From Phallusia mammillata (Eukaryota; Chordata; Ascidiacea; Phlebobranchia; Ascidiidae): a DNA stretch of 64,000 nucleotides. The translations under genes and the position numbers were made by a program. The stretch is taken from positions 76,994-140,993 of the forward strand of contig QLIY01000389.1 of the NCBI GenBank assembly GCA_003260075.1, written 5' to 3'. This document shows positions 35,635 through 48,676 of this stretch, in pieces. How positions within the stretch are numbered: the stretch's first letter is position 1; every line of letters begins with the position of its first letter. The notes beneath the pieces were generated by a model that was not told the DNA's origin, did no database searches, and was given only the letters and a program-made list of their open reading frames with translations.

Positions 35635-36722
35635 TGCTAAGAAGGGTTGCAAAACAATGACCAGTAAATCTGTAACATGTTTATTTAACATCTGGACCTA
35701 AAATTTGAACCACGCCTGAAATTTTTTCGTCTAGCCGATCCAGGTACAAAACCATTGCCACACACACAGATCTTTTCTGACAACGTCGGTCCAGATTGCA
35801 AATTACAACCGCCGTGACGTCAATGCAACCACAAAGGCTGCTCTGAGTTTACATTTTAAGCCGTCTTGAAAGATGTTCGAAATTCCTGCTGGCGTTTTAA
35901 ATATTGTAATCTTGAAATTTAGCATATAATTGGAACTAACAATAGCAAATTAAGTTTTTGTTCGTGTCAGACAATCCAATTAAAGTGTTAATGAAATTGA
36001 TGTTTAATCTGAATGAAAACTAAAGCATATTACATTCCCGCCTAAAGTTAAACAAAACGTAACTTTTTTCTGCAACGATATAACCTACTGGGGGGGGGGG
36101 GTAATTGGAACTAACAATAGAAAATTAAGTTTTTATTCGTGTCAGACAATCCAATTAAAGTGTTAATGAAATTGATGTTTACTCTGAATGAAAACTAAAG
36201 CATATTACATTCCCGCGTAAAGTTAAACAAAACGTAACTTTTTTCTGCAACGATATAACCTACTGTGACTATAGTCTATATATAGGATAGCTGGACCATT
36301 TGGAGTTAAAAACGGGCCTGAAATTGGAACCGAATCCGAAGTACAAACCTGAAACTCGACCCGAGCACAAAACGTTTTGGAGAAGCTCGTTTAGTCCCGA
36401 AAGTGGGGGGGGGGTTGGAGTTAAAAACGGGCCTGAAATTGGAACCGAATCCGAAGTACAAGCCTGAAACCCGACCCGAGCACAAAACGTTTTGGAGAAG
36501 CTCGTTTAGTCCCGAAAGTTTGATTGAAAGGCCTACCCAAAGTTATCACCGGAAAACAACAAACACAATAGACCAGAGGTGGCCAACCGGTCAAAGCCTA
36601 ACATATTTTTTATTGTGTTACCACAAAGAGCCACATTATACACATAAGCGGGGGGGGGGAGGTTGCTAAGAAGGGTTGCAAAACAATGACCAGTAAATCT
36701 GTAACATGTTTGGGGGGGGGGG
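35635..36722 (+). repeat. Cluster of G-tract duplications with a displaced copy
   Basis: 35927-36089 recurs at 36102-36265 across 12 G, and 36300-36404 at 36415-36518 across 10 G. The 48-base segment 36664-36711, bounded by G-runs on both sides, copies 35635-35682 about 1 kb upstream. This mirrors the C-bounded insert at 26184-26330. Confidence 0.85.
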
Positions 36723-36819
36723 CATTATAGGTGAAGTCCAGCAACTAGCTAATTAAACTTATTTGGAAAAAATACTGACACAGAGTGTGAAGTCAGGCCC
36801 GAATCAAGCCATTTTTTTG

Positions 36820-36820
<1 letters not shown>

Positions 36821-36907
<87 letters not shown>
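36821..36907 (+). repeat. 87-base homopolymer G
   Basis: This is by far the longest tract in the window, and no duplicated flank is recognisable. A run of this length is hard to clone, replicate or read, and its length in the assembly should not be trusted. Confidence 0.9.
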
Positions 36908-36908
<1 letters not shown>

Positions 36909-37537
36909 CATCAAACAAAAACAGATGAATTAAAATCCCCATTTTTTCTCATTCTATATAAATAACGTGCGGTGAGATTCATTTCTGGTGGATTGCTAAA
37001 ATCTTTTTTGTCTGCCAATTTGAAGGCTAACTTGACAAAAATTGTTTATTAACAAGATTTTCCCTGCTGAAAAAACTTGCGGTATTTTCATCTAACGCGC
37101 ACGGGCCCCAAACACCTAACGCGCATGTGTCCCAAGTGCAAAGTGGCGAAACTAAATACATTGCGACGTCATTAATGCATTCACCACCAACAATCGCTTA
37201 ATTCAAACCCAAGACAAACTGCCGATAAAATATAACGTTCGTCATAACCCGAAAAACAACGGATTGAAGCATTATTTACTTTGGAACACATTTGTTGCAA
37301 ATATTGCTGTTGCTTTGTGTCTCATTCGCATTGTACGCAACAATGAGCAACCATTCATTGTTCACAATTGAATATATGCCATCACAATCAAGCCATTTGC
37401 CACATAAAGTTGCAGTTTTAACGCAATGTTTGTGGCCATACCGATAATAAGTTTGTTCAAAAGCAAAATTGTTAAAACTTTACTTTAAATTTGACGATTT
37501 TATACCAGATAGCCACTTACTAACCCAAATATACACA

Positions 37538-37660
37538 ATGGCCCCAAACTTCGACAACAACTTAAGGGGGGGGGGAAGAACCACTGTCACATTTCAAGCC
37601 GGACAGTCAGAAATCCGACTTAGATTGCCTTCTTCGGAATTTGAAGGGATCAAGCAGTGA
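37538..37660 (+). CDS. Possible 40-residue protein containing a G-run
   Basis: The ORF starts MAPNFDNNLR in a good initiation context (ACACAATGG), continues through the 10-G run at 37566-37575 as Gly codons, and ends SSEFEGIKQ. AATAAA follows at 37686-37691, 26 bases past the stop. No domain is recognisable. If the G-run is an insertion, the real frame may differ. It could be a chance ORF. Confidence 0.25.
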   Translation: MAPNFDNNLRGGGRTTVTFQAGQSEIRLRLPSSEFEGIKQ

Positions 37661-38903
37661 CACGAACTTGGATTTAAGTCGCATAAATAAAGGTCGTAAT
37701 CGGGAAATTCAAAAGATGGATGAAAATTCCGATACTGATTAAAACGATGGCCGACAGAAACACTCCTCTGATTGAAATGTTAGTGTTCGTTCGCAGATTT
37801 TTTCTGGATCAAGACGATATGATTTGTAAATAATAATGGTAAGTATGCGTTAAAATTAATTAAAGTACACGAACCGTCAAGGTGTTTTGTTCCCTATGGT
37901 TGGTTATTGCTAGGGAATTATGCCTTTATGCCTGTGCAAAATTGTCATTGAGATGTAATCCAATGCATAAAACGCGGTGCACAAAATTCAAGCCTGCATA
38001 GGCCTATAATATCAACCGATGTAGCCTATATAGTTTTTTTAGGGGGGGGGGTGGGAATTACGCCTTTATGCCGGTGCAAAATCGTCATTGAGATGTAATC
38101 CAATGCATGAAACGCGGTGCACAAAATTCAAGTCTGCATAGGCCTATAATATCAACCGATGTAGCCTATATAGTTTTTTTAAGTAGTTAAAGTAGCCTAA
38201 TCAACAACAAACGTCTTTGGGTTCAAAAGTTGACGGTAAAACAAAACAGCAACGCGAAACAAGTTTGAGAAAGATCACAAAATCACACTGTTTATGAAAT
38301 AGGCCTCGAAACGAAACAGTGAGTGTACATCCAGGCCCTACGAAAGGAGGGTGTAGCCGCACCGAACTCCATATGAGTTCAAAAAAGGTTCATATCAAAT
38401 TTAACAATAGATTGGGGAATTCTGCATGTTTTTTTTTTTATTGTAGCTTGAATCTGAAAATTTTTATTCTGATTGTCGAGTATAGCAAGTTAGCACTGTT
38501 TTAACTACAAATTAGGCTCATCAAGGCATTATTAGCGTTCCAAAAGGGGCTGATGGGGGGGGGGTATAATAGATTGGGGAATTCTGCATGTTTTTTTTTT
38601 ATTGTAGCTTGAACCTGATAAATGTTATTCTGATTGTCAAGTATAGCAAGTTAGCACTGTTTTAACAAATTAGGCTCATCAAGGCATTATTAGCGTTCCA
38701 AAAGGGGCTGATAATGTTTCGCTCAAGCTCATTTTTTTCCTCCTAGGGCTCTGTGTGCATCATTCGGTACTAAACTTTCTTTGCTGGCCTAGTGTTATCT
38801 AACATACCTAGTTGAATTGGAAAAAGTGAATTTCAACTGCATGTTATCTTTTGATATATCATTAATAAAGTTATATTGTTTGGTGATGTGCAATTGTTTA
38901 GAC

Positions 38904-39238
38904 CAGGGGTGTGCAACTTGTTGCAAGCGGACCAAATGCTTATACCCATTGATTAATGTTTGTGCAGCCCGTAGAGGCGCTTGGATTTTAAATGTGCTTT
39001 CAAAAGAGTCGAAATATTATATATTTTTGAGCAGAATAATGCCCCCAGTGCTATTTTCTGCGACCTGACAATATGCAGCTAGAATTAAATGTGAATTTTA
39101 CTTTTACTTGTTAACTCAATATAGGCATATTTGGTATGCAACAAAGTAAAATCACCTTGTGTTATTCAAAGAAGCGACCCTCGATCTTATCTTGCTAATT
39201 GTACTTGGCCCCAGAGTGATAAAGGTTGCACGACCCTG
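38904..39238. mobile_element. hAT-type element, continuous relative of 25705-26062
   Basis: Ends CAGGGGTGTGCAAC and GGTTGCACGACCCTG are flanked by GTTTAGAC and GTTTGGCC (six of eight identical). The interior aligns with the interrupted copy at 25705 and shows what that copy lost. Confidence 0.75.
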
Positions 39239-42200
39239 GTTTGGCCATTGTATGTGCATAAAAATACTCTAAAATACTACTACTGTTCTTAGCGTTTCAG
39301 ACAAAATTATTTTTATTAGCGTAAACCAAAAGTTTCTGTTTATAGACTAGTAGCAGAACTTGAACTTATGGTGGTTAAACTCCAAGTGTTTACGACTAGG
39401 GCTGACCACAACAAAAAACATCAATACAAGAGCCCTAAGCTCCCTGTGTTAATTGAACCGCGTGCTTAACCCCCATGACTCTGTCAACTGCATGACAGAG
39501 CGTTGAAAGCAAAATTACATTAAAAACCACAAAGTCGACCCCGAGCCAAATGCCAATCATGCCTCGGATTTGCTTCCATGAAACACATCAGAACAACCAA
39601 GGTTAGTCACCAAAGGACTGACTTGCGAACACTTCCCGAGGGACATTCGTCTCGAATTATGTCTCTGTAGCCTAATATTGGTTATATTGACTGACACAAG
39701 ATGTTTAATAATAAATCAGTTGCAATGTGTTTGGACATAGTTTTGTTAAAACATACTTGGATAAAGCTAATAGTGATTGAAAGCAATTTTTGCGACCTAT
39801 CTGAAAAGAGCCCTTCTTCCACTTTGCAGCTTGCTTCATAAAAAAACAAGCGCTTTTAGTGAAGAGTTTTAATGCCGATCGCAAAGTATGATAGATGAAT
39901 GTAAAAGACGACATAGGGAACAATTTTCTAGTGCCCAATTTTACCATGTGCCATTTTATAACGCACGGATGACAAAAACACAAAAGCGATTTCGCGCTGT
40001 TGTCAACCAACACAGAGACTCATCGGGAGGCAAACATAGACGACAGCTCGGTGATAAATGACAAGAAATCTGACACTTTTTTGTGAAGTTTTGCCTCGTA
40101 TGGTGTACGTGGCGAATGCTAAGACTTGAAACAATAAGTTGAAAACGCAATTACATTTTGAGAAACCGGTGCTATAATACAATTACAACAACGACTATAG
40201 TTACTTAGCCGAAATGACAGAAGAATGAAATGGATGTTTACAAAATACGTAGTAAAAAAACTATTTCGGCAAACAAACATATTAAGATTAGGACATTGTA
40301 CTGGTCAAGTAATATAGAGTTAAATTTTGCTTTTGTATTCAAACGTATTAAGTATAGCCCAAACAGCATTCACATCTGGTGTGTAACTTGTCTTGGTTTA
40401 GACTTTAATTAATTCTTTTTTGTCATTTTATTTGAATAAGGTTGTTGAGAAGAAATAAATGTAAAAGGAAAGGCCGATCAGAGTACGAGTTTGTTGCTGT
40501 GAAGAAACTTTCGAATGTCAGTCCGAATATTTAGCCTAAGCTACCCGTAAAAACAGAACGTGACAAGTAAAATAGCTATAGGCAGTTTAGAATCAATACA
40601 GAACATTTGGTAAAAAAATGGCCATTATTTCAAAAGTCTGAAATAAGCATCTGCGTTAACTACCAGGTCAAGCAAACCCAATACAAATGATAGACTTTTA
40701 CATAAAACCAATGCACGATGAAAATGACATATTATCAAAATAAAAATCTGACCTTTACCTAAAAGCAACGTGTTTTGTCTTTGATGTGCGCTAAAAAAAT
40801 AAATATTGCTCAAAGGGGGACATTTTCGTGCTCCGATGACCAATCGATGATAATGAACTCTGAACTCGCAGTAGCGGCGAAGTGCCTGTCACATTCAAAG
40901 CTAATTATTGGTCAGTGCGGGGAATACCCTATCCCGCGAGACCGCATCGATTCTGATGGGAGCCTGAAACTCCGTGTAATGAACGAAACTCTGATATATC
41001 TGCCTGTAGCAAGCGTTGTCGAATGGAATGTAGTCGATTGCACACGTAATTATGAACAGCTTGAGCGAATCTTGCGGTGTAATAGATTAACAAAGACTGC
41101 GCTCTTAGATTAGTAGGCTACAGTGTTTTCTACTAGTTACAGTCTTTTTTCACTTTAACCTCTTCGCTGACTAATAAAAGTGTTGAGACAATAAAACAAG
41201 CATAAAATTGTAAAAAAAGTTGTTTTGTAAGGTGAAACAAAAACCTTTTAAGAAACTAGGTCCGCAGGCTTGGACTTGGGAAATACTTAGTTTGCGTGCA
41301 TTTTTAGAAATAATGTAAACTACAAGCGCTCAAGTTTGTATGTTTACGTGAAGAAAGGATGATCGACTAAGATCTCGTGTCACAGTGTATGTAAACTGCA
41401 GCGCCCTTGCGAGCCATCACACAAAGTAAAAGTCCAGATTGTTTATAAGTAGTGACAAGGCGGTTCACGTCTTTCCGTTTGCGATCGAGGATTATCAAGG
41501 CTTGGTCCGCTCGGAAAAAGTTTAATTCTAATTGTTTGTTGACGGTGACGATGAGCGCCTTTTCGCTGAAGCAAAGGCGAGGACAGCGTAAACATTATTG
41601 AGCCAAATGAGACCTGAGGCAATAAAGAAGACACACTCCTGCTTTCGAGATGTCTCGTGTCACAAAACTTGAACACACCGTTCGAGGCTTTGTAACTCAG
41701 TGTTGTTTTTTGAGCTAGTTAGCATGTGAAATTGCAGCATGATTTAGGAATGTGGTCAGGTACCAGATATCGGTTTAATTCGTTTATTCAGGGCGGTCTG
41801 CAACGAATATTTGTTGCTACAAAAATAGCAATTCACGATGTCGGAGTTTTTGCACAAAGAAAAGCAAACATAAGTAAGATATCAAGTGTTAGCATGTGGG
41901 TCAAAAATGTCATTTTCGCAAACCATGCAAAAATGCATTAAGGGCAACTTAACAATAAAAAAGATATTGCATTCGACAAAAACGCATACTAAAGGTAAAT
42001 TTCTGTCTGGTGTACAGTTATCTAATTTTGAAAAACGAGTACAGAAAGCACAGACAGTGATTGTCAGTGAGGTGTTGTGTGTGGGGTCGTGTTCAACGAT
42101 GAATAATTCATTTTGCGTGGGCAATCCGCAGACATATAATCGCGGCAACTTATCGATCTGTGTCATGCGATTTCCCCCTGGTCAATCGACACCACGGATA

Positions 42201-45200
42201 ATATTATTCACTTCATAACAGAGTTTTACCCTATCTGGTTGTACCGACTGTTTTTCATGAACAGTAGGTAGAAAGCTAATTATATTTACTTTTAACGACT
42301 GCTTAAAAAGTTGATTTTCGTTTGTCTTTCCCCTATATAGCCTACAACTTAAGAGTTTTATACAGATTTACGCTTGTTTGTAAACATTTACGTCTACGTT
42401 TAAATTTTTTAGATTTCTTATGTAAGACAGATATGTTCGCTATAAACGCATCGTCTAAGTTTGTAAAAAAGCAGCATAATAGAAAAGGCTGATAGTGCTG
42501 CCCCTTAATACACGATTGTTACACAACGGGGGGGGGGCATTTTTTAGATTTCTTATATAAGACAGATATGTTCGCTATAAACGCATCGTCTAAGTTTGTA
42601 AAAAGCAGCATACTAGAAAAGGCTGATAGTGCTGCCCCTTAATACACGATTGTTACACAACTGAAAGCCTTGCGCACAAAACCGACTAAAACACACGCAG
42701 TATAATAGATATCAGAACGCAGCACAGATAAAACCGGTAACAGCGTAAAAACAACCGAGAAAATAATTGTGTTACTTACACCTATAGATAAACTTTAAAT
42801 GTCGATTATATTCAACGATTTGTCTTCACAGCTATATCCAGGTTAACGGTGCGCGATTGTTCACGTGAATTCGCACTTGATTAAACAAACCCCTCTGCAA
42901 GATACTTAGTTTAAGCGCACTGAGTCGATTGGCATTCCCCAAAAGGGAGTTCTGTGCAAGCGTCAGCAATTTCGGGAAGCCATAAATTATAACGTTGCGT
43001 TGTTCACGATTTTGCCATTCCACTGTCAGCGCCATGCATATTTTTCTCAGAGCATCGTATGGGGGCTGCATTAAAAACTGATAGAATACGTTGTTGTATT
43101 ATTTTGTACAATACTTCTATCCCAGTACATTTGAAAATTACATATAGTGGTGAAATCACTTATGTTGCTATCCAAACTTAAGCGTCAATATATTTTGTAA
43201 CTGCCTTCATATAACAGTAAACATCCCAATGGGGCTAACAACAATAATGTTGTTGGGTGTTTTGCGGATGTGGGTATTTAGACTTCAAACCACTTCTTTG
43301 AATATCTCAACTGCACTGCCCATCACACAGGTTTACATAAAACTCATAGGATCGAACACAAAAGCGCACATATTGGAGTGTTTAAATTTAAGGTTTTGCT
43401 TTGATATTGTAATCCAAATAGCTTCGTGGAAATCGAATTGACCGCATGTATGTTGTACAAAGCGCTACAAGGCGGGAAAATTTACCGTGCTGTTGTAAAA
43501 CACAGTTGTGGTTTTAATACGTTTGTATTCAGATCGTAAACTCTTGCGATCTATCGTCATATCTCAACACCGCAAATAACTTTCATCTTTCTCCGCTCTC
43601 TACTGGGCTGTAGACTATCTGAGCCAAATTACCAGTGTGCAATAGTAAAATTTGGGCATCGGTTTAGGTGATTGAAAAGTACCTTGTTTATAAAACCCCA
43701 AAACAAAATTAACAAAATATTTTTGCGTTATAGGCCATGCAAGTTTTGGGCCCACTCTTAAACGAGGTTTAGATAGATAGTAAAAGATAATTTAGATAGT
43801 AAAAAAGACTTTCATGGTGCGTTTGTGTTTACCAAACCGTGGCCCAAAACCCATGGCCTTATAAGCGGGGACAATGCAGGGACAACCCTTGGCTACTCAA
43901 CCTTCAACCAATCATAACCACAAGTACACTTTCGGCTTCGGGCATGAACACATCTGAACTTGATTTGTGCCTGTCAGAATACCACATAATAAGTATGCAA
44001 CTATAGGGTATGCAGGTTAGGACCGGTTTAAAAATAAGTAAAATTATGTTGTGTGTAGAAACGCAGTCCACCACATGTCTTGTTTCATAACTCGTCTTTG
44101 CGAAAAGGTAGTAACTAAAGAGTTTTCTTTAAAGCTTGGCACAGAGTGAGTTAAACGAACTCGCGTGTAGCTGACTGTGATATAAGTGTACAAAACTGGC
44201 AAAAATGACTTTCTCTTGATCATTTAAACATTTAGATGAGCGTGTTGACAGTTTTCAACAAGTTATAACTTTAAATCCAGGTGTTGCAAAAATCGCCGTT
44301 GCTTAACAAAACAAGTGTATTTGTTGCTTTGGGCGTTTAGAGCAGTAGGCCTACATTTGATAAGTGCTGCAGATAGCAAATAAAGGAAACCTAAATCTGA
44401 TACAGTCATCCACGAAGGCGCAATTATCTCAATGTTTGGGGCTTTAGATTAACTTATAGCTTTGGGGGTCTTTCGTTCTCTTTTTAAACTGTTTATCGCG
44501 GGTAACCGTGTAATGACGCGAATCTTCATGAATAATAGGTGAGTTCCGACAACGAACGACGGCTTATGAAATATGGATTACCAGGTTACACACTCATTGG
44601 CCAGATGCGCCTTTCACCACACAAGCTTTTGCAGTATGTTAGTGTGGCACCAATGCGAGCTCCACTGAAACTAGTGACTTGTTCTGTGTTGTTTAAAAAA
44701 AACCTTAGGATTTGTCAGGAGAAATAAGCGCAGGTGCCATAAAGGGGGGGGGGTACAAGCTTTTGCAGTATGTTAGTGTGGCACAAGTGCGAGCTCCACT
44801 GAAACTAGTGACTTGTTCTGTGTTGTTTGAAAAAAACCTTAGGATTTGTCAGGAGAAATAAGCGCAGGTGCCATAAACAGAACCACGCAGAAAAGCTTTT
44901 GGCGTGTTGGACTATATAGTCCTTGTGTTAGGATAACTTATTCGACTTTGCTTATATGCTTTTCTGTTTATTCAGACTGTCTGAAAATCGCAATGTTTTT
45001 TTTCTTAAACTAGTAAGGGTTTTGAAAAACTTTCGTTGCGAACGATGTTACTACACAAGATTTAATGACCTGAATGTGTGGTTAAGCGCTATAAGAAACG
45101 TAGCAGAATCAAAATACAGTACAAACGCGGTCTACTGAAACAAACGTGGTCTACATGTTTGTAAATAGAGCAGATATTACAACAAAATAGGGGGCGGAAA

Positions 45201-46867
45201 CAAAAAACAGAAACCGGTTCACAAAATGGTAGGAAACAGCATACTTTATGACCAACTATGAAATTTTGACACTTTCGGTAAAAGGCATCCGAAAGAATGG
45301 TAATCGCGAAGTGGTACACAGTGATATTGAATGGCGTTTAATTACACATCGACATTTCGTGAAGGTGGTAGTTTAGTAGCTTACCTGTGGCGGCCGCATA
45401 TTGGTAATTAAATTCCAGGTTCGCTACTTCTTTGTGTGTAAATCGCTTGCGTGTTTGCGATGTTTCCTCTTGTTGATCAGTTTGTCTGGGCGGCTGTGAT
45501 AAGAAAATGTTGATGTGTCGTAAAAACGTTGATCACTTTAAACACGCATTGCGTGGAAGGTAAATATGTATTAAAAATAGCCTTTGATAGTCACGCTGTA
45601 ATATCATAAGTATTCAGCAATGTTTTGTAGGTTGTTGTTTTAAAGATGTGTTAGCCTAAAATGTCAAGCATGTAGTTGCTGGCCAAAATTGTTGGTTTTG
45701 ACAAGAAATAGGTTCTTTGGACCAGGATATTAATAACACGAGATTCATTTAGCCAATATTTGGTTTTAGTAACTCTTACATGTGCGACAAGTTTGTCTTT
45801 CAATATTTGTTATAAAAAGTCGATAAAGCGCTAGCAAGCACTTTGGGTCGTATTTGCGGGGTTAACAAAATGGAAGACGCATCAAAGAGTTTGTCAAGAA
45901 TCATAAAATCCCAGGCTTATAAAGCAAGCGATTGCGTCTTCAAAGAATTCGAAAATCTTTAAGTGGGAAAGAATAATAAATCTGATGGGCAAAACAATGC
46001 ACCTCAAAAACGTTGGTTTTAATAAAGCTCTTCTCGGATGGAAAGCGCAAGTGGCAATCGAGGTTCAATATTGTCGATAATATTTATCCTAGGCCGTTCG
46101 CGTGTGATGATATAAGCCTCTTCACTTGCCTGGAGTGTTTGCTTATGCAGGGGCTTAGAGCGAAGGAGCCTGGTTTAAAGGAAGAAGCGCCCGACTGACA
46201 GTTATGGATGCTTTACAGTGATTTTTGGCACACGTTTATGTTGGCCCTGTTCTTGCTCTGATTAGTTCGGAAGCATTCTAAGGTAGGTGACAAGGTTGTG
46301 TATTATGAAATCCGAAGCAAACGGTGAGCATAAATACAATATGGCGAACAATATGCGCGGTTTTTGTCGAAGGCTTAGGTCTTAGGACAAAGCTGTTACA
46401 GGAACCATTTGCGTAAATGATAGTGTGGCAAAGTGTTCCGGAAGAGTCGTAGGTTTATGAGTTTATAACTCATGCTTACGAACAATAGTCGCGGCTTCAA
46501 AATTCTGTTTTCCAAACGATGCGCTACAGCCTTATCAACTGTGCGTTCTACATTGTCAGCCTAGAATAAAGATGCATATATTTTGAGCTAAAAGAGGAGA
46601 ACGTATTACAGTTATTATTCAGAGAAACCTAGCCTACTGTGATTTAGCTTGATTTTTTGGAGTTCAGCAGTCGCAAATCGAGCACATATTGTTTGCTGCA
46701 CAGAAACTATACCAACGCTTTAACCATCAAACAAGCAGGTAGAATAGGGTGCAAACGCAAAAATGTGCATTCCATGATATTCTAAAACAGTCGTGAATTG
46801 TGGTCGATGGGATTTTTGGAGCTAAAGTGTATCGTTTTTTTAGTATATCCTCTTCAGTCGTGTAGAG

Positions 46868-47187
46868 CAGGGGTGTGCAACCCTTGTTACTGTGGGGCGA
46901 AATACGATTGCCAAAATTAGATCGCGGGCCGCACCTGTGTTTTACACAAGGTGATTTTTCTTTGTTGCTTACCAAATATGCTTAACTACCAGTTAAATTC
47001 GCATTTGATTCTAGCCACATATTGCCAGGTCACAGAAAAATAGCACCGGGCGCATTAATCTTGCTCAAAAATATATAGTAGTTATACTCGTTTGCCCGGA
47101 CATTTGAAATCCAAGGGTCTCTGCGGGCCGCACAACCTTTAATAAAGGGCCGCATTTGGCCCGCGGGCCGCAGGTTGCACACCTCTG
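46868..47187. mobile_element. hAT-type element with perfect 8-bp target duplication
   Basis: Ends CAGGGGTGTGCAACC and GGTTGCACACCTCTG are flanked by identical GTGTAGAG. It belongs to the same family as 25705 and 38904, in opposite internal orientation (GCGGGCCGCA near the right end). Confidence 0.8.
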
Positions 47188-47787
47188 GTGTAGAGTCGTG
47201 AAATTGTACCAAGTACTGCTCACGTTTTCTTTTATAAACTAGAATGATTTGTGTTGTTGAAACCGGTTTTGCAACGGTTGCAACAACGAAGCACTCTTTA
47301 TAATTGGGTAAAAGCGCCAGCCTGCATGGAGGGAAACGTCGTTTACGCTTTATCGGTATTATATTCGGACAAATTAGAATGAATAAAACATGAAGGTGGG
47401 CGGTAATTGGCATTAAGGTGACAAAGGTTTACCTCCGGCCTATTCTCTACCCTGTTTACCAGCCGAAATTACGAGAACGGGGAGCGCGAAAATTTGTATG
47501 GTTACATTCAACAACAGTAGCAACAATATAACTTTTGTTTTAGTGGTGCGTATGCACACAGGCACTTCACACAACAAATTTGCACACTTGGCACATATAT
47601 GCACTTGTGACCACACTTTTTGTTTGTCACCTTGGCCCAAAACACACGTAACAACATTTTGCGTTTCGCTCATGCGGTTTTCGGCTTCCGCTGGCGACGA
47701 TTAAGATCTCGCAAAGCTGCAGAAAAAAAACCGGCCCACACTGACTCATCGCCACCTCAGTCGTCACGCCTCATTAGTTCCTATCAA

Positions 47788-48676
47788 TCACGTGATCCGA
47801 CCCATGGCGCACGCGTCTCGATTTTCACACGGAAAACTTGGTGTTTGGGGGGAAAGTAAACAGAGAGGCGATTAAGATTGTGACGTCACTGCTGGGGTGA
47901 GTGACCTTCGGTTGCACGCTCGGTTGCCAATGGCGACGGTGACTCACTCGCAGGATGTTAGTCGTGCGTTTCAAGGAGGAAAACGTAAACAAATGCACGT
48001 TGTCAAAGTCATATTGTCGTGGCTGAAGATGACACATGAAATAAGGTGAGCGGCTTGGGTGTGAACTATCTTTAGACACAGACGTTTCAGTCAGTTATAT
48101 TTAAGTGAAAGGTTTGGTGCCACATGGATTCTTTGTTAATCTTATGTAAAGTTCAAAGCTAAAAGCAAGTAGTACTTGCTAATACATGCATCTTAATGGT
48201 ATGCATGAATAACCTTTCTCAAGAAATCTTACAAAACAAAAATTTCGTTTAACTGTTGAAGTAATCGATCTTTGCACGATAAAGCTCTCAAAGTTCACTT
48301 TGTGCTGATCGGATGTGATAACTGTAGAGACGCTACGCCGAAAAACCGTAAATGTGTTTGCTAGAAGTCACTTTCAATACCAGGCTCTCCGGCGGTCATT
48401 TTTGTCACGTGACAGGACATGGCTTAAACTCAATTCACCAAGAGCGTGTGTTCAATGTCGCAAGGTTTGGCGCATAAAGTGGTTTGCTGTTTTGGGGGTG
48501 GATTAAACTGTACAGGATCATGAGGCTCATGTTGCTCAGGGATTGAAACGAAAAGTGGAGGTGTACATATATCATGAAATAGGGTGGGTATCCTGTTTCG
48601 TACGAGGGTTCCGGGGCTGGCATTCTACGCGGCATAAAATATTCATAACCCAGGCGCCTGTGGGTTCGTCACGTGA
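47788..48676. promoter_or_regulatory. Three TCACGTGA palindromes within 0.9 kb
   Basis: The octamer occurs at 47788-47795, 48405-48412 and 48669-48676, next to a CRE TGACGTCA near 47880-47887 and a locally GC-richer stretch. TCACGTGA is the MITF/TFE/USF-type box. The cluster may be an enhancer or an unannotated promoter; the nearest downstream gene starts at 51999. Confidence 0.4.

Noticed and set aside
5006-36907. C/G tracts as telomeric repeats, CRISPR or classical minisatellites
   Set aside because: They are pure homopolymers between once-repeated unique segments; there is no regular repeat unit and no spacer array.
40775-41113. 112-residue plus ORF
   Set aside because: No domain, no clear start or splice context; the length alone is not convincing in a 64-kb window.
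41886-42218. 110-residue plus ORF
   Set aside because: Overlaps a 94-residue antisense ORF of equal quality, and neither has recognisable content.
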